Source of the DNA: Nitrososphaerales archaeon TH5888
GTDB lineage: Archaea; Thermoproteota; Nitrososphaeria; Nitrososphaerales; Nitrososphaeraceae
DNA length: 6,135 nucleotides
Direction: 5' to 3'
Assembly: GCA_014523595.1 (NCBI GenBank)
Contig: JAATVN010000149.1
Location: 1-6,135 of the forward strand
This document shows, in pieces, positions 1-6,128 of this stretch (position 1 is the stretch's first letter; each line of letters starts with the position of its first letter). The translations under genes and the position numbers were made by a program. The notes under the pieces are model-generated. The model was not told where the DNA came from. It did not search any database and saw nothing but the letters and a program-made list of their open reading frames with translations.

Positions 1-14
1 ACCTGATTTACACT

Positions 15-299
15 TTACTCAATTTCTAACATTTGCTTAATTGAATCAACCAATCCATCTGCATATCCAATTGATAAAATCGCAAGCTCCTTTTTTCCTT
101 GTCTAAAGAATTGAACTGCATCATCGAGATAAAATTCTGCACTCTCCAGCAATTCTATTTGGGCCTTATTACTATTTCGGGAAGGTATTGATTCTCTAAT
201 TTGCTTGATTTCATTTCGAATCATTGGCTCATATTTATTGAGCATTTGATCTGACACACTCTTTATCATTACAGTATTGTCCGTAGGTACATCAATATT
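15..299 (-). other. DUF357-like C-terminal extension of the Dph5 protein
   Basis: This covers about residues 256-349 of the diphthine synthase, after the point where Dph5 enzymes normally end (the KFHFTEEDAVLNL segment). A short linker (ENIDVPTDNT) leads into a charged helix around 272-292, then a loop with SIPSRNSNK, then two predicted helices carrying AEFYLDDAVQFF, RQGKKELAIL and GYADGLVDSI. The pattern of an Ala/Tyr/Asp-rich helix, a short Gly/Lys turn, and an Ala-rich helix ending in YAxGLxD is what I recall for DUF357 (a small archaeal helical domain of unknown function). No stop or frameshift separates it from the methylase, so it is a true in-frame fusion. Its role is unknown. Confidence 0.6.
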
Positions 300-1064
300 T
301 TCAGTCAGATTTAATACTGCATCTTCTTCTGTAAAATGAAATTTGGAAGGAAATATGATGGCATGTGGACCCTTCCCGTAATCTAATTCCAACAATGATT
401 TAATTTTACCACTGAAAATCTTTTGCTCATCAGTGCCAATTCTTGAAAGAACAATCAAAAATGAATCTTCAGAAACAAAACCGTACATAATATCTTTCTC
501 TACATCGAGTAACCTTGACATTACATTATTTGGTTTCAAGAAAAATACACTTCCATCATCACCTTGTCTGTACTCGGTTAATATGATGGTATTACAGTTC
601 ACGTTCAGGTTGCTAAAGACAGTCGAATATACGCTTATTGCGGATTGCCTTTCTTCCATCATCGTAACCATTTTACCTATCTTGTAGATTTGTAAACCAC
701 ATTCACCTACGAGAGATGTAATTCCTGAAGCAGCATGTACGACCTTAACATCTATCTTATTTTTTATAGCTCTTATTCTTAATTCTGTAAAGGTTGTTGC
801 AATAGTCGGATCTCCATAACTTATCAAACCAACATCTAATGTCTTTGACTCATCCAATATTTGTCTGCCATCTTCTACAAACCATCTTTTAACAAATTCG
901 ATTTTTTTTTCTGGCCCTACAGTTGTTTTGAGAATGTCGATAAATTTGTCGGCAATAGGCGATGTGAAGCTCTCAAGGTATATTATATCACAACTTTTCA
1001 ATATACTGGTTGAATTGCACATTTCAAAAGTATCGTAAATTCCGGCACCAACCAAATACAACAT
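15..1064 (-). CDS. dph5: Diphthine synthase (Dph5) with C-terminal DUF357-like domain
   Basis: SAM-dependent methyltransferase of the tetrapyrrole-methylase (TP_methylase) fold. The family methylates the modified histidine of elongation factor 2 to form diphthine during diphthamide synthesis in the cytoplasm. Seen: N-terminal MLYLVGAGIYD, the SYGDPTIATT loop at residues 82-91 (family form GDPLVATT), ASGITS at 112-117, and the family-typical stretch from about 193 to 253 with VLSRIG, GPHAIIFPSKFHF and EEDA. The protein is 349 aa against roughly 250-280 for usual archaeal Dph5. Residues about 256-349 are extra and mainly helical. Their last ~45 residues (LLESAEFYLDDAVQFF, then ALxxIGYADGLVDSI) resemble the archaeal DUF357 family. 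The centre (about 135-180) departs from usual Dph5 motifs. The ATG lies 9 nt after the lysK stop without a strong Shine-Dalgarno, so it is probably co-transcribed and translationally coupled. The methyltransferase family is secure; the DUF357 match is from memory. Confidence 0.9.
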   Translation of the reverse strand: MLYLVGAGIYDTFEMCNSTSILKSCDIIYLESFTSPIADKFIDILKTTVGPEKKIEFVKRWFVEDGRQILDESKTLDVGLISYGDPTIATTFTELRIRAIKNKIDVKVVHAASGITSLVGECGLQIYKIGKMVTMMEERQSAISVYSTVFSNLNVNCNTIILTEYRQGDDGSVFFLKPNNVMSRLLDVEKDIMYGFVSEDSFLIVLSRIGTDEQKIFSGKIKSLLELDYGKGPHAIIFPSKFHFTEEDAVLNLTENIDVPTDNTVMIKSVSDQMLNKYEPMIRNEIKQIRESIPSRNSNKAQIELLESAEFYLDDAVQFFRQGKKELAILSIGYADGLVDSIKQMLEIE

Positions 1065-1073
1065 ATCAGTAAT

Positions 1074-2201
1074 TCATTTGGTACCGGTATCCCTCTTATT
1101 ATGGTGTAGCCTTGAGGTGTGGAAAAGGGCCCTATTGTAAATTTCAATACTTGTTAGATAAGACTGTATTTCGACTCTTTCATCCTTAGAATGTGATACA
1201 TGAGGTTCACCAGGTCCGTACGTTACAACGGGGATCTTTAGGGAGTTTCCTAATACGTTCATATCTCCAGTGCCTGTCTTCCTAAGCAATAATGGCCGAA
1301 TTTTGCAAACATCTAATATTGAAAGCGAAAGCGCCCTAACTAAGGGAGACGAATGGTCTGCCTCAAACGGTTCTGTGATATCATCAATTCGATAAGTAAT
1401 TTTCACCTTTCTTGTTTCTGAAATATTCTTTATTGAATTATCAAAGGAATCCAGTACTTCTAGGCACTTTACTCCATTTGGTACTCTGATGTCAATCGTA
1501 ATCTTGCATTTTTGAGGTGTAACATTATGACTCGAACCTCCCGAAATTTCTGTGAGACTAAGGCTCACAGATTCACTCTTTTTGTCAGTCTTGTTGTATT
1601 TTGATGAAATTTCATTGCTAAGCATTATCCAAACTTCATATACCTCCTCGATAGAATTTTTCGATAGCCACGGAGCACTAGCATGTGCACTATCTAGGAC
1701 ATCACATGTAAGTCTTAATGCAAGCCTTCCCTTATACGATACGGTAATTTTGTGAATTCCACTTGGTTCTCCAAATATTGCATAGTCAACAGACAAATTA
1801 TTTTTGACCAACTCCTTAATCCCTGTAGCGTTCCCTTCTTCATCAACAACTCCTGCAAATATGATCGTTCCTCTCTGCTTGAATTCCGAGCATGCAAGGA
1901 GCATGGATATAAGAGGCGCCTTGGCATCAGATGCTCCTCGGCCAAAGAGAAAACCAGAATCGATTCTAACCGGTATTTGCCCTGGCACGGTGTCCATATG
2001 TCCGCATAAAAGAATCCTCGGACTACCGCTACCCTTGGTCGCAATTACATTACCAACGCTATCAATACTTACTTTTTCAAATCCTAGATCATCCAAACAT
2101 TTTTCCTTTATCAAGTTAGCTAGCTGTGCTTCTGATCTAGAAGGTGAGTATATTTCAAGAGCCTTTTTCAGTAATTCAATCGCATATGCTGAAGAAATCA
2201 A
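1074..2201 (-). CDS. lysK: LysW-lysine carboxypeptidase LysK (M20 metallopeptidase)
   Basis: Releases lysine from the C-terminal Glu of the carrier LysW, the last step of the pathway; LysK homologues in some archaea also release ornithine for arginine synthesis. M20-family features seen: GHMDTVPG at 67-74 (metal ligand H68), GRGASDAKAP at 88-96 (D92, bridging), DEEG at 120-123 (E121 general base, E122 ligand), FGEPSG at 143-148 (E145), the dimerisation-domain SAHASAP at 171-177, and EPHVSHSKDE near the end (H337 probable ligand). At 375 aa it is close to family size, with a basic tail of about 15 residues (from HTSRLHH on) beyond the last conserved helix. The start is TTG at 2201: it is the first start codon after the in-frame lysX stop, 9 nt away, and places ELLKKALEIYSPS where the family begins. 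No Shine-Dalgarno is visible, so coupling to lysX translation is likely. Confidence 0.93.
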   Translation of the reverse strand: MISSAYAIELLKKALEIYSPSRSEAQLANLIKEKCLDDLGFEKVSIDSVGNVIATKGSGSPRILLCGHMDTVPGQIPVRIDSGFLFGRGASDAKAPLISMLLACSEFKQRGTIIFAGVVDEEGNATGIKELVKNNLSVDYAIFGEPSGIHKITVSYKGRLALRLTCDVLDSAHASAPWLSKNSIEEVYEVWIMLSNEISSKYNKTDKKSESVSLSLTEISGGSSHNVTPQKCKITIDIRVPNGVKCLEVLDSFDNSIKNISETRKVKITYRIDDITEPFEADHSSPLVRALSLSILDVCKIRPLLLRKTGTGDMNVLGNSLKIPVVTYGPGEPHVSHSKDERVEIQSYLTSIEIYNRALFHTSRLHHNKRDTGTK

Positions 2202-2210
2202 TTTTGCTAA

Positions 2211-3077
2211 TTATTTATTGGATTTTATTAGATGATCAATAATAAGAGATGGAATATCTACTTCAGTTACCCTTACCGTATTCTTGAACTCTGTAGTATT
2301 GTTTACCTCATGTACAAGTAGGCCATTTTCACTCTCCATTAAATCCACTCCTAAAATCTCCCCCTTCATTGTCTTTGCCGCTCTTAAACAAAGATCTTCC
2401 ATTTCGTTTGTTACTTTGCAAGCTTCTGCTTTTCCTCCAAGAGCCATGTTAGTCTTCCATTCATTGTTTCCTGAGTATCTATAGATCGCGGCAACTACCC
2501 TATCTCCTACTACAATACATCTAATATCTCTGGGAGGTCTTTTAACAAATTCTTCAAAATAAAATACATGATATAATGGATACATATGTTCTCTGTCTTC
2601 TATCACTGCTTCAGCTGCCTCTTTATCCTTTAGTAACGCGATCATTCTTCCCCAGCTACCTACCACAGGTTTGATAACCTTTGGGTATCCGTTCTTATTT
2701 AGGATATTCATGGCAGATTGATTGGAAAAGGCACAAAATGCCTTCGGTATAGCTATGCCAGATTTTGACAATTCCATATGAGTAAACAGTTTATTTCCAC
2801 ACATAACAGCAGTATGGAGAGAATTTATCATCTTTGCTCCAAGTCCCTCAAAGGCCGCAGTTGAATGCAAATTAATATAATAACTTACACATCTCTGCAG
2901 CATAATGTCATTACAATAAATTGATTTGTCTTTGTCCAGCTCGATTGAATTTTCTCTACAATTAATGACTTCTAGTTTGATATCTTTTTTTTTCGCAGTT
3001 TCAATTAACGATTTTTCTTCCCATCTTAGTTGGTCATAAAGGATGAAAAAAGAAGTTTCTTTGTTATTTCCTTTCAC
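2211..3077 (-). CDS. lysX: 2-aminoadipate--LysW ligase LysX (ATP-grasp)
   Basis: ATP-dependent ligase of the RimK/ATP-grasp family that joins the amino group of 2-aminoadipate to the gamma-carboxyl of the C-terminal Glu of LysW. Numbering from the TTG at 3086: FFILYDQLRWEEK at 13-25 near the N-terminus, VIKPVVGSWGR at 137-147 (K139 and the glycine loop for ATP), RDIRCIVVGDRVVAAIYR around 186-203, LGVDLMESENG at 245-255, and HEVNNTTEFKN at 259-269, where E260 and N262 are the expected Mg ligands. The residues after EVN are NT, matching the N-[TS] signature I recall for LysX rather than the GF of glutamate-specific ArgX. I prefer GTG at 3077 (288 aa): it overlaps the lysW stop as GTGA and has purine-rich Shine-Dalgarno sequence at a workable distance. 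TTG at 3086 (291 aa) is the alternative. Confidence 0.94.
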   Translation of the reverse strand: MKGNNKETSFFILYDQLRWEEKSLIETAKKKDIKLEVINCRENSIELDKDKSIYCNDIMLQRCVSYYINLHSTAAFEGLGAKMINSLHTAVMCGNKLFTHMELSKSGIAIPKAFCAFSNQSAMNILNKNGYPKVIKPVVGSWGRMIALLKDKEAAEAVIEDREHMYPLYHVFYFEEFVKRPPRDIRCIVVGDRVVAAIYRYSGNNEWKTNMALGGKAEACKVTNEMEDLCLRAAKTMKGEILGVDLMESENGLLVHEVNNTTEFKNTVRVTEVDIPSLIIDHLIKSNK

Positions 3078-3241
3078 TCTCCCCAATCCTCTCCGACAGA
3101 TTGTGCAGGTCTTATGGTAAACCCATCGCTTGATTTTATTAACTCATAACTGGCACCACAATCAGGACATGTCACAATTTCGTTTTCCATTGCATCATCG
3201 GGAATTTTGATTTCTGCATCACATTCAGTGCATTTTATCAT
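3074..3241 (-). CDS. lysW: Amino-group carrier protein LysW
   Basis: Small acidic carrier (55 aa) to which 2-aminoadipate is attached through its C-terminal Glu, protecting the amino group and handing the intermediate to LysX, LysZ, LysY, LysJ and LysK. Seen by translating the gap between homocitrate synthase and lysX: it begins MIKCTECDAEIKIP, has a zinc-binding pair CxxC at C4/C7 and CPDC at C25/C28, a beta-rich middle (GASYELIKSSDGF), and ends in EDWGE, the hallmark terminal motif with the modified Glu55 last. Length matches the family (about 54-56 aa). ATG at 3241 has a clear GAGGAG Shine-Dalgarno at 3248-3253 with 6-nt spacing, and the start lies 11 nt after the homocitrate synthase stop. 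The stop overlaps the preferred lysX start by 4 nt. Identification is very secure. Confidence 0.97.
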   Translation of the reverse strand: MIKCTECDAEIKIPDDAMENEIVTCPDCGASYELIKSSDGFTIRPAQSVGEDWGE

Positions 3242-3247
3242 TACTAT

Positions 3248-3253
3248 CTCCTC
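3248..3253 (-). promoter_or_regulatory. Shine-Dalgarno of lysW
   Basis: GAGGAG on the minus strand, six bases before the lysW ATG. Its first G is the last base of the homocitrate synthase TAG stop. It is the best-spaced ribosome site in the window and fixes the start of this short gene. Confidence 0.8.
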
Positions 3254-4446
3254 TACTTTGATAATGCATCGTTAAGTATTTTTCTTTCTAATCTTTCATC
3301 AAGGTATAATTCCAAGATATCTCCCATACGCAGTTCTTTCAGACCCTTGGCCATTTTTGCTGCTTCAACCTTCGTAGATTCAAGTCCAAGCAAAGAGAGC
3401 AGATAAGCTGCGCCGTTTTTACCAGCCAATTCCCCAAAGACAATTTTTCTTCTATTTCCAACTAGTCGAGGTTCGAGGATCTCATATGCCGATGGATTTT
3501 GCAGAATCGCAGCCAAATGCGTGCCTGCTTTATGCTTATAAGCACTTTCACCAACTATTGGTTTGGATTCGGGAGTTTCAATATGTGTATAAGCTACAAT
3601 TGTTCTTGAAAGGTCCTTTAGCATATGCAACCTAAACTCATTAGGAATTCCATAAATGACGCTTAAAGCAACCGCTGTCTCCGCTAGGGATGGAATTCCA
3701 GTTCTTTCGCCAAATCCATCAATAGTCGTGTGAATCTGATTGGCTCCTGCTTCACATCCTGAAAGTGCATTTGCCAGCGCTAATCCGACATCGTTATGGC
3801 AATGCACATCAAGTGATGAAATTTTCGTATCAATACTATCATACACCATCTTAACCAGGTTGTACATTCCTTGCGGACGCATTATTCCAACAGTATCGGG
3901 AATGCTTATTCTTTCAATTCCTCGTGAATTCATTTCTTTACACATTTCTACTAAGAACAACGGATCTGTCCTACTTGCATCCTCCATCGTAAAACGTGAT
4001 TTTAATCCATGAGATTTTATAAAATCCGCAACTTCAAGTGCCCTGATTTTCGCTTCCTCTCTTGATATCTTTAGTTTTGTAGAAAGGTGTATGTCTGAAA
4101 TTCCCATATATGTCGCAACCCACGTTGCATTACAGTCTATAGCGACTTCTACATCAGATTTCAGTGCCCTTACGTGCGCCAAAATATCTGCTTTGAGACC
4201 CTGCTTGATTATTGTTTTAGTTGCTTCAAAATGATCATGGGAAACGACTGGACTGATTTCAATTTGATTTACGCCAAATGAGTCCAATAACCAGGCAATC
4301 TGGATTCTTTGTTTATTTGTAAATGAGACTCCCGGATGTTGCTCACCCTCGCGGAGTGTTGAATCTAATATCCTTATTTCTTTATTAGATATAGTTCGAT
4401 TGTATATGTTCGCGAAATGATTGGGATCATCTGAATTTAGTGACAT
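3253..4446 (-). CDS. Homocitrate synthase (DRE-TIM metallolyase)
   Basis: Condenses acetyl-CoA with 2-oxoglutarate to homocitrate, the committing step toward 2-aminoadipate. It belongs to the alpha-IPM synthase/homocitrate synthase family. Seen: ILDSTLREGEQHPG at 26-39 (D28 metal, R32/E33 catalytic), H91 in LAHVRAL at the position of the homocitrate-synthase His (THIQCR in Thermus; isopropylmalate synthases have ICGLAR there), RFTMEDASR at 151-159, IPDTVG at 182-187, the metal-binding HCHND at 215-219, GFGERTG at 244-250, and GESAYKHKAGTHL at 299-311. At 397 aa it lacks the ~120-residue LeuA regulatory domain of isopropylmalate synthases. The ATG at 4446 fits the upstream promoter; about 20 poorly conserved residues precede the barrel. 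First gene of the operon hcs-lysW-lysX-lysK-dph5. Some motifs are isopropylmalate-synthase-like (EQHPGVSF), but the context argues for homocitrate. Confidence 0.87.
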   Translation of the reverse strand: MSLNSDDPNHFANIYNRTISNKEIRILDSTLREGEQHPGVSFTNKQRIQIAWLLDSFGVNQIEISPVVSHDHFEATKTIIKQGLKADILAHVRALKSDVEVAIDCNATWVATYMGISDIHLSTKLKISREEAKIRALEVADFIKSHGLKSRFTMEDASRTDPLFLVEMCKEMNSRGIERISIPDTVGIMRPQGMYNLVKMVYDSIDTKISSLDVHCHNDVGLALANALSGCEAGANQIHTTIDGFGERTGIPSLAETAVALSVIYGIPNEFRLHMLKDLSRTIVAYTHIETPESKPIVGESAYKHKAGTHLAAILQNPSAYEILEPRLVGNRRKIVFGELAGKNGAAYLLSLLGLESTKVEAAKMAKGLKELRMGDILELYLDERLERKILNDALSK

Positions 4447-4454
4447 TTATGCTT

Positions 4455-4469
4455 AAATAGAGCTTATTT
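4455..4469. promoter_or_regulatory. 15-bp inverted repeat, candidate LysM operator
   Basis: AAATA-GAGCT-TATTT: two perfect 5-bp arms around a 5-bp centre. It sits between the TATA box and the ATG of homocitrate synthase, over the predicted transcription start. Lrp-family regulators usually bind roughly 13-15 bp imperfect palindromes, and the lysM gene ends 44 bp away, so this is a plausible repressor site. The arms are pure A/T in an AT-rich spacer, so chance occurrence is quite possible. Confidence 0.3.
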
Positions 4470-4476
4470 CGAATAC

Positions 4477-4492
4477 AATATAAATCTTTTCG
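4477..4492 (-). promoter_or_regulatory. Archaeal promoter (BRE/TATA) of the hcs-lysW-lysX-lysK-dph5 operon
   Basis: On the minus strand this reads CGAAAAGATTTATATT: a purine-rich BRE-like stretch followed by a TTTATATT TATA box centred near 4480. Archaeal transcription usually begins about 25-27 nt downstream, here near 4455, which leaves a leader of only about 9 nt before the ATG at 4446. No Shine-Dalgarno is seen before that ATG, consistent with a near-leaderless message. It lies in the only intergenic gap longer than 11 nt. Confidence 0.65.
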
Positions 4493-4513
4493 GCTGTTTA
4501 TTAAAAGTGTATC

Positions 4514-4936
4514 TTACGTAAGTGTTCTTAGAATAATCACGGTATCTGTATCCGATACACCTTCAATTCTTCTTATATCATCAATGCTTCTATTAATTTC
4601 GTTTATTGAATTGGCTGATATTATTACCGCTATATCGTATTGTCCAGTTATTTCATAGATGACCTTCACTCCCGTGATGGTTTGGAGTTTTGATGCAACT
4701 GAGTTTGTGTCAGTGGTTGACCCTACGGAGAGTAATGTTATGGCGCTAGTTTTTTTATCTGCATTTTCCTCAATTGTGAACCTGGATATCGAACCGTCGT
4801 CGATTAAATTCTTAATCCTTCTTCTTATCGCAGATTCAGACAAACCTAACTCTTTTCCTATATCCACAAAAGATTTTCTAGAATCCATACGGAGGATCTC
4901 AAGGATCCGTTGATCAAATTCATTATCCTTTGACAT
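4514..4936 (-). CDS. lysM: Lrp/AsnC-family lysine regulator LysM
   Basis: DNA-binding transcription regulator of the Lrp/AsnC (feast/famine) family; the Sulfolobus homologue LysM responds to lysine at the lysine gene promoter. Seen (140 aa): an N-terminal winged helix-turn-helix at about 5-55, starting FDQRILEILRMDSR, with recognition helix SESAIRRRIKNL at 33-44 and wing GSISRFTI. A C-terminal RAM ligand-binding domain follows at about 63-140, with the typical GQYDI at 98-102. ATG at 4936 is chosen because GAGGAG lies 11 nt upstream, inside the 3' end of lysJ; a GTG at 4957 would add seven basic residues (MSRRRGA) but leaves that Shine-Dalgarno inside the coding region. It overlaps lysJ by 14 nt. 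It ends 67 nt before homocitrate synthase, whose promoter is the natural target. The effector is inferred from context. Confidence 0.88.
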   Translation of the reverse strand: MSKDNEFDQRILEILRMDSRKSFVDIGKELGLSESAIRRRIKNLIDDGSISRFTIEENADKKTSAITLLSVGSTTDTNSVASKLQTITGVKVIYEITGQYDIAVIISANSINEINRSIDDIRRIEGVSDTDTVIILRTLT

Positions 4937-6128
4937 TGCGCCTCTTCTCCTCGACACTTAGAATCTCATCCATTATATCAATAGCTCTACTTACCTGCTC
5001 TTTCTTCATAACTAAAGGCGGAAGGAGCCGTATTATTGTTCTTCCAGAATATAACATCAATAACCCGTTTTTTATCCCGTCCATTAATATGTCTCGGACA
5101 TCAAAACGCGATTCTAATGCAAGCATCATCCCCATACCTCTTACATCCCTTATAATAGGATGTTTTTGCTTCAATTCAATGAGTTTGTTCTTGAAATAAG
5201 TACCTGTCTCGGAGGCTTTGGTTACCAGATCTTTCTTTATTATTGTGTCTATCGTGGCATTGCCTGCAGAACATGCAATCGGATTTCCCGCAAAAGTCGA
5301 AGAATGTTCTCCTAGGTTCATACAGTTGGCTATTTCGTCCTTGACAAATGTTACACCAGCGGGAACACCTGAAGCAATACCCTTTGCTATACACATAATG
5401 TCAGGAGCAGCATTCCAATTTTGACCTGCCCACATTTTACCAGTTCGTCCAAGCCCAGTTTGTATTTCATCAAAGATCAATACCAGTTTTTTCTCGGTAC
5501 ATAATTCTCGGACTGCTTTAACATAGCCTTGTGGAGGCATAATTATTCCAGATTCTCCTTGGATTGGTTCGAGAATTACAGTACCAATACTTTCATCTAC
5601 CGCATCAGTAAGTGACGATATATCTCCAAAAGGAACAAATTTTACTCCCGCTAGTAGGGGATTAAATGACTTACGATATTTAGAGTTGTGCGTCACAGAC
5701 AATGCACCAAAAGTTTTTCCATGGTATCCACCGTACATGGAAATTACTCCACTTTTTTGTGAATATTTTCGTGAGAATTTTAAGGCAGCTTCAATAGACT
5801 CAGCCCCACTATTGCTGAAAAATATTTTTCCAAGGTTCTCAGGTGCTATAGATCTTAATTTTGACAGAAATTGAAGTCTGCTATCATTATACGTGGACAT
5901 GTGGCATACCATCACTTTATTCATTTGAAGGGTTATTGCGTCTATAACATCCTTATTACAATGCCCTATTATGGCTACACCATAGCCACCCATACAGTCG
6001 ATGTATTCCTTACCATCGATATCCCAAATAGTAGCATCTTGTGCCCTATCGATAGTAACGGGAAATCTTTGATATAGGTTTATCAAAAATGAGTCTTCAT
6101 TAAGTGTCAATTTGAAATCACCGTACAA
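4923..6128 (-). CDS. lysJ: LysW-aminoadipate semialdehyde transaminase LysJ
   Basis: PLP-dependent class-III aminotransferase (acetylornithine aminotransferase family) that transfers an amino group from glutamate to LysW-bound aminoadipate semialdehyde, giving LysW-lysine. LysJ homologues may also serve ornithine synthesis. Seen (401 aa): EYIDCMGGYGVAIIGH at 41-56, closely like Thermus LysJ; NSGAE at 106-110 (PLP phosphate); MYGGYHGKTFGALSVT at 131-146; EPIQGE at 187-192; IFDEIQTGLGRTGK at 218-231 (D220 contacts the pyridine N); AKGIASG with Schiff-base K249; HSSTFAGNP at 275-283; and TIIRLLPPLV with substrate-carboxylate R367. The start is uncertain: TTG at 6128 is used here, TTG at 6110 is possible, and the frame stays open to the window edge, so an upstream start cannot be excluded. 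Its last codons (VEEKRRNVKG) contain the lysM ribosome site and ATG. lysY and lysZ are not in the window. Confidence 0.92.
   Translation of the reverse strand: MYGDFKLTLNEDSFLINLYQRFPVTIDRAQDATIWDIDGKEYIDCMGGYGVAIIGHCNKDVIDAITLQMNKVMVCHMSTYNDSRLQFLSKLRSIAPENLGKIFFSNSGAESIEAALKFSRKYSQKSGVISMYGGYHGKTFGALSVTHNSKYRKSFNPLLAGVKFVPFGDISSLTDAVDESIGTVILEPIQGESGIIMPPQGYVKAVRELCTEKKLVLIFDEIQTGLGRTGKMWAGQNWNAAPDIMCIAKGIASGVPAGVTFVKDEIANCMNLGEHSSTFAGNPIACSAGNATIDTIIKKDLVTKASETGTYFKNKLIELKQKHPIIRDVRGMGMMLALESRFDVRDILMDGIKNGLLMLYSGRTIIRLLPPLVMKKEQVSRAIDIMDEILSVEEKRRNVKG

Noticed and set aside
1080..1091. Near-palindrome GGTACCGGTATC at the lysK 3' end
   Set aside because: It is one mismatch from a perfect 12-bp palindrome but encodes the Asp-Thr-Gly-Thr tail of LysK, has no loop or T-run, and does not look like a terminator or operator.
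1715..2044. A 109-codon minus-strand frame within lysK
   Set aside because: It is a shifted frame of the same strand; the lysK frame carries all metal ligands without interruption, so there is no frameshift or nested gene to support.
1804..2235. A 143-codon open frame on the plus strand opposite lysK and the end of lysX
   Set aside because: It lies antisense to a gene with complete M20 catalytic motifs, has no family resemblance, and is explained by the codon pattern of lysK.
3740..4012. A 90-codon plus-strand frame opposite homocitrate synthase
   Set aside because: It is antisense to the conserved HCHND and RFTMED region, with no ribosome site or recognisable protein.
4495..4513. Possible lysM transcription terminator (short T-run after the stop on the minus strand)
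   Set aside because: Only ACTTTTAAT is present, with four T residues and no longer tract; this is too weak to call an archaeal terminator.
4937..4957. GTG start at 4957 for lysM giving an N-terminal MSRRRGA
   Set aside because: The purine-rich GAGGAG within these bases fits better as the ribosome site for ATG 4936, and Lrp proteins usually begin only a few residues before the first helix.
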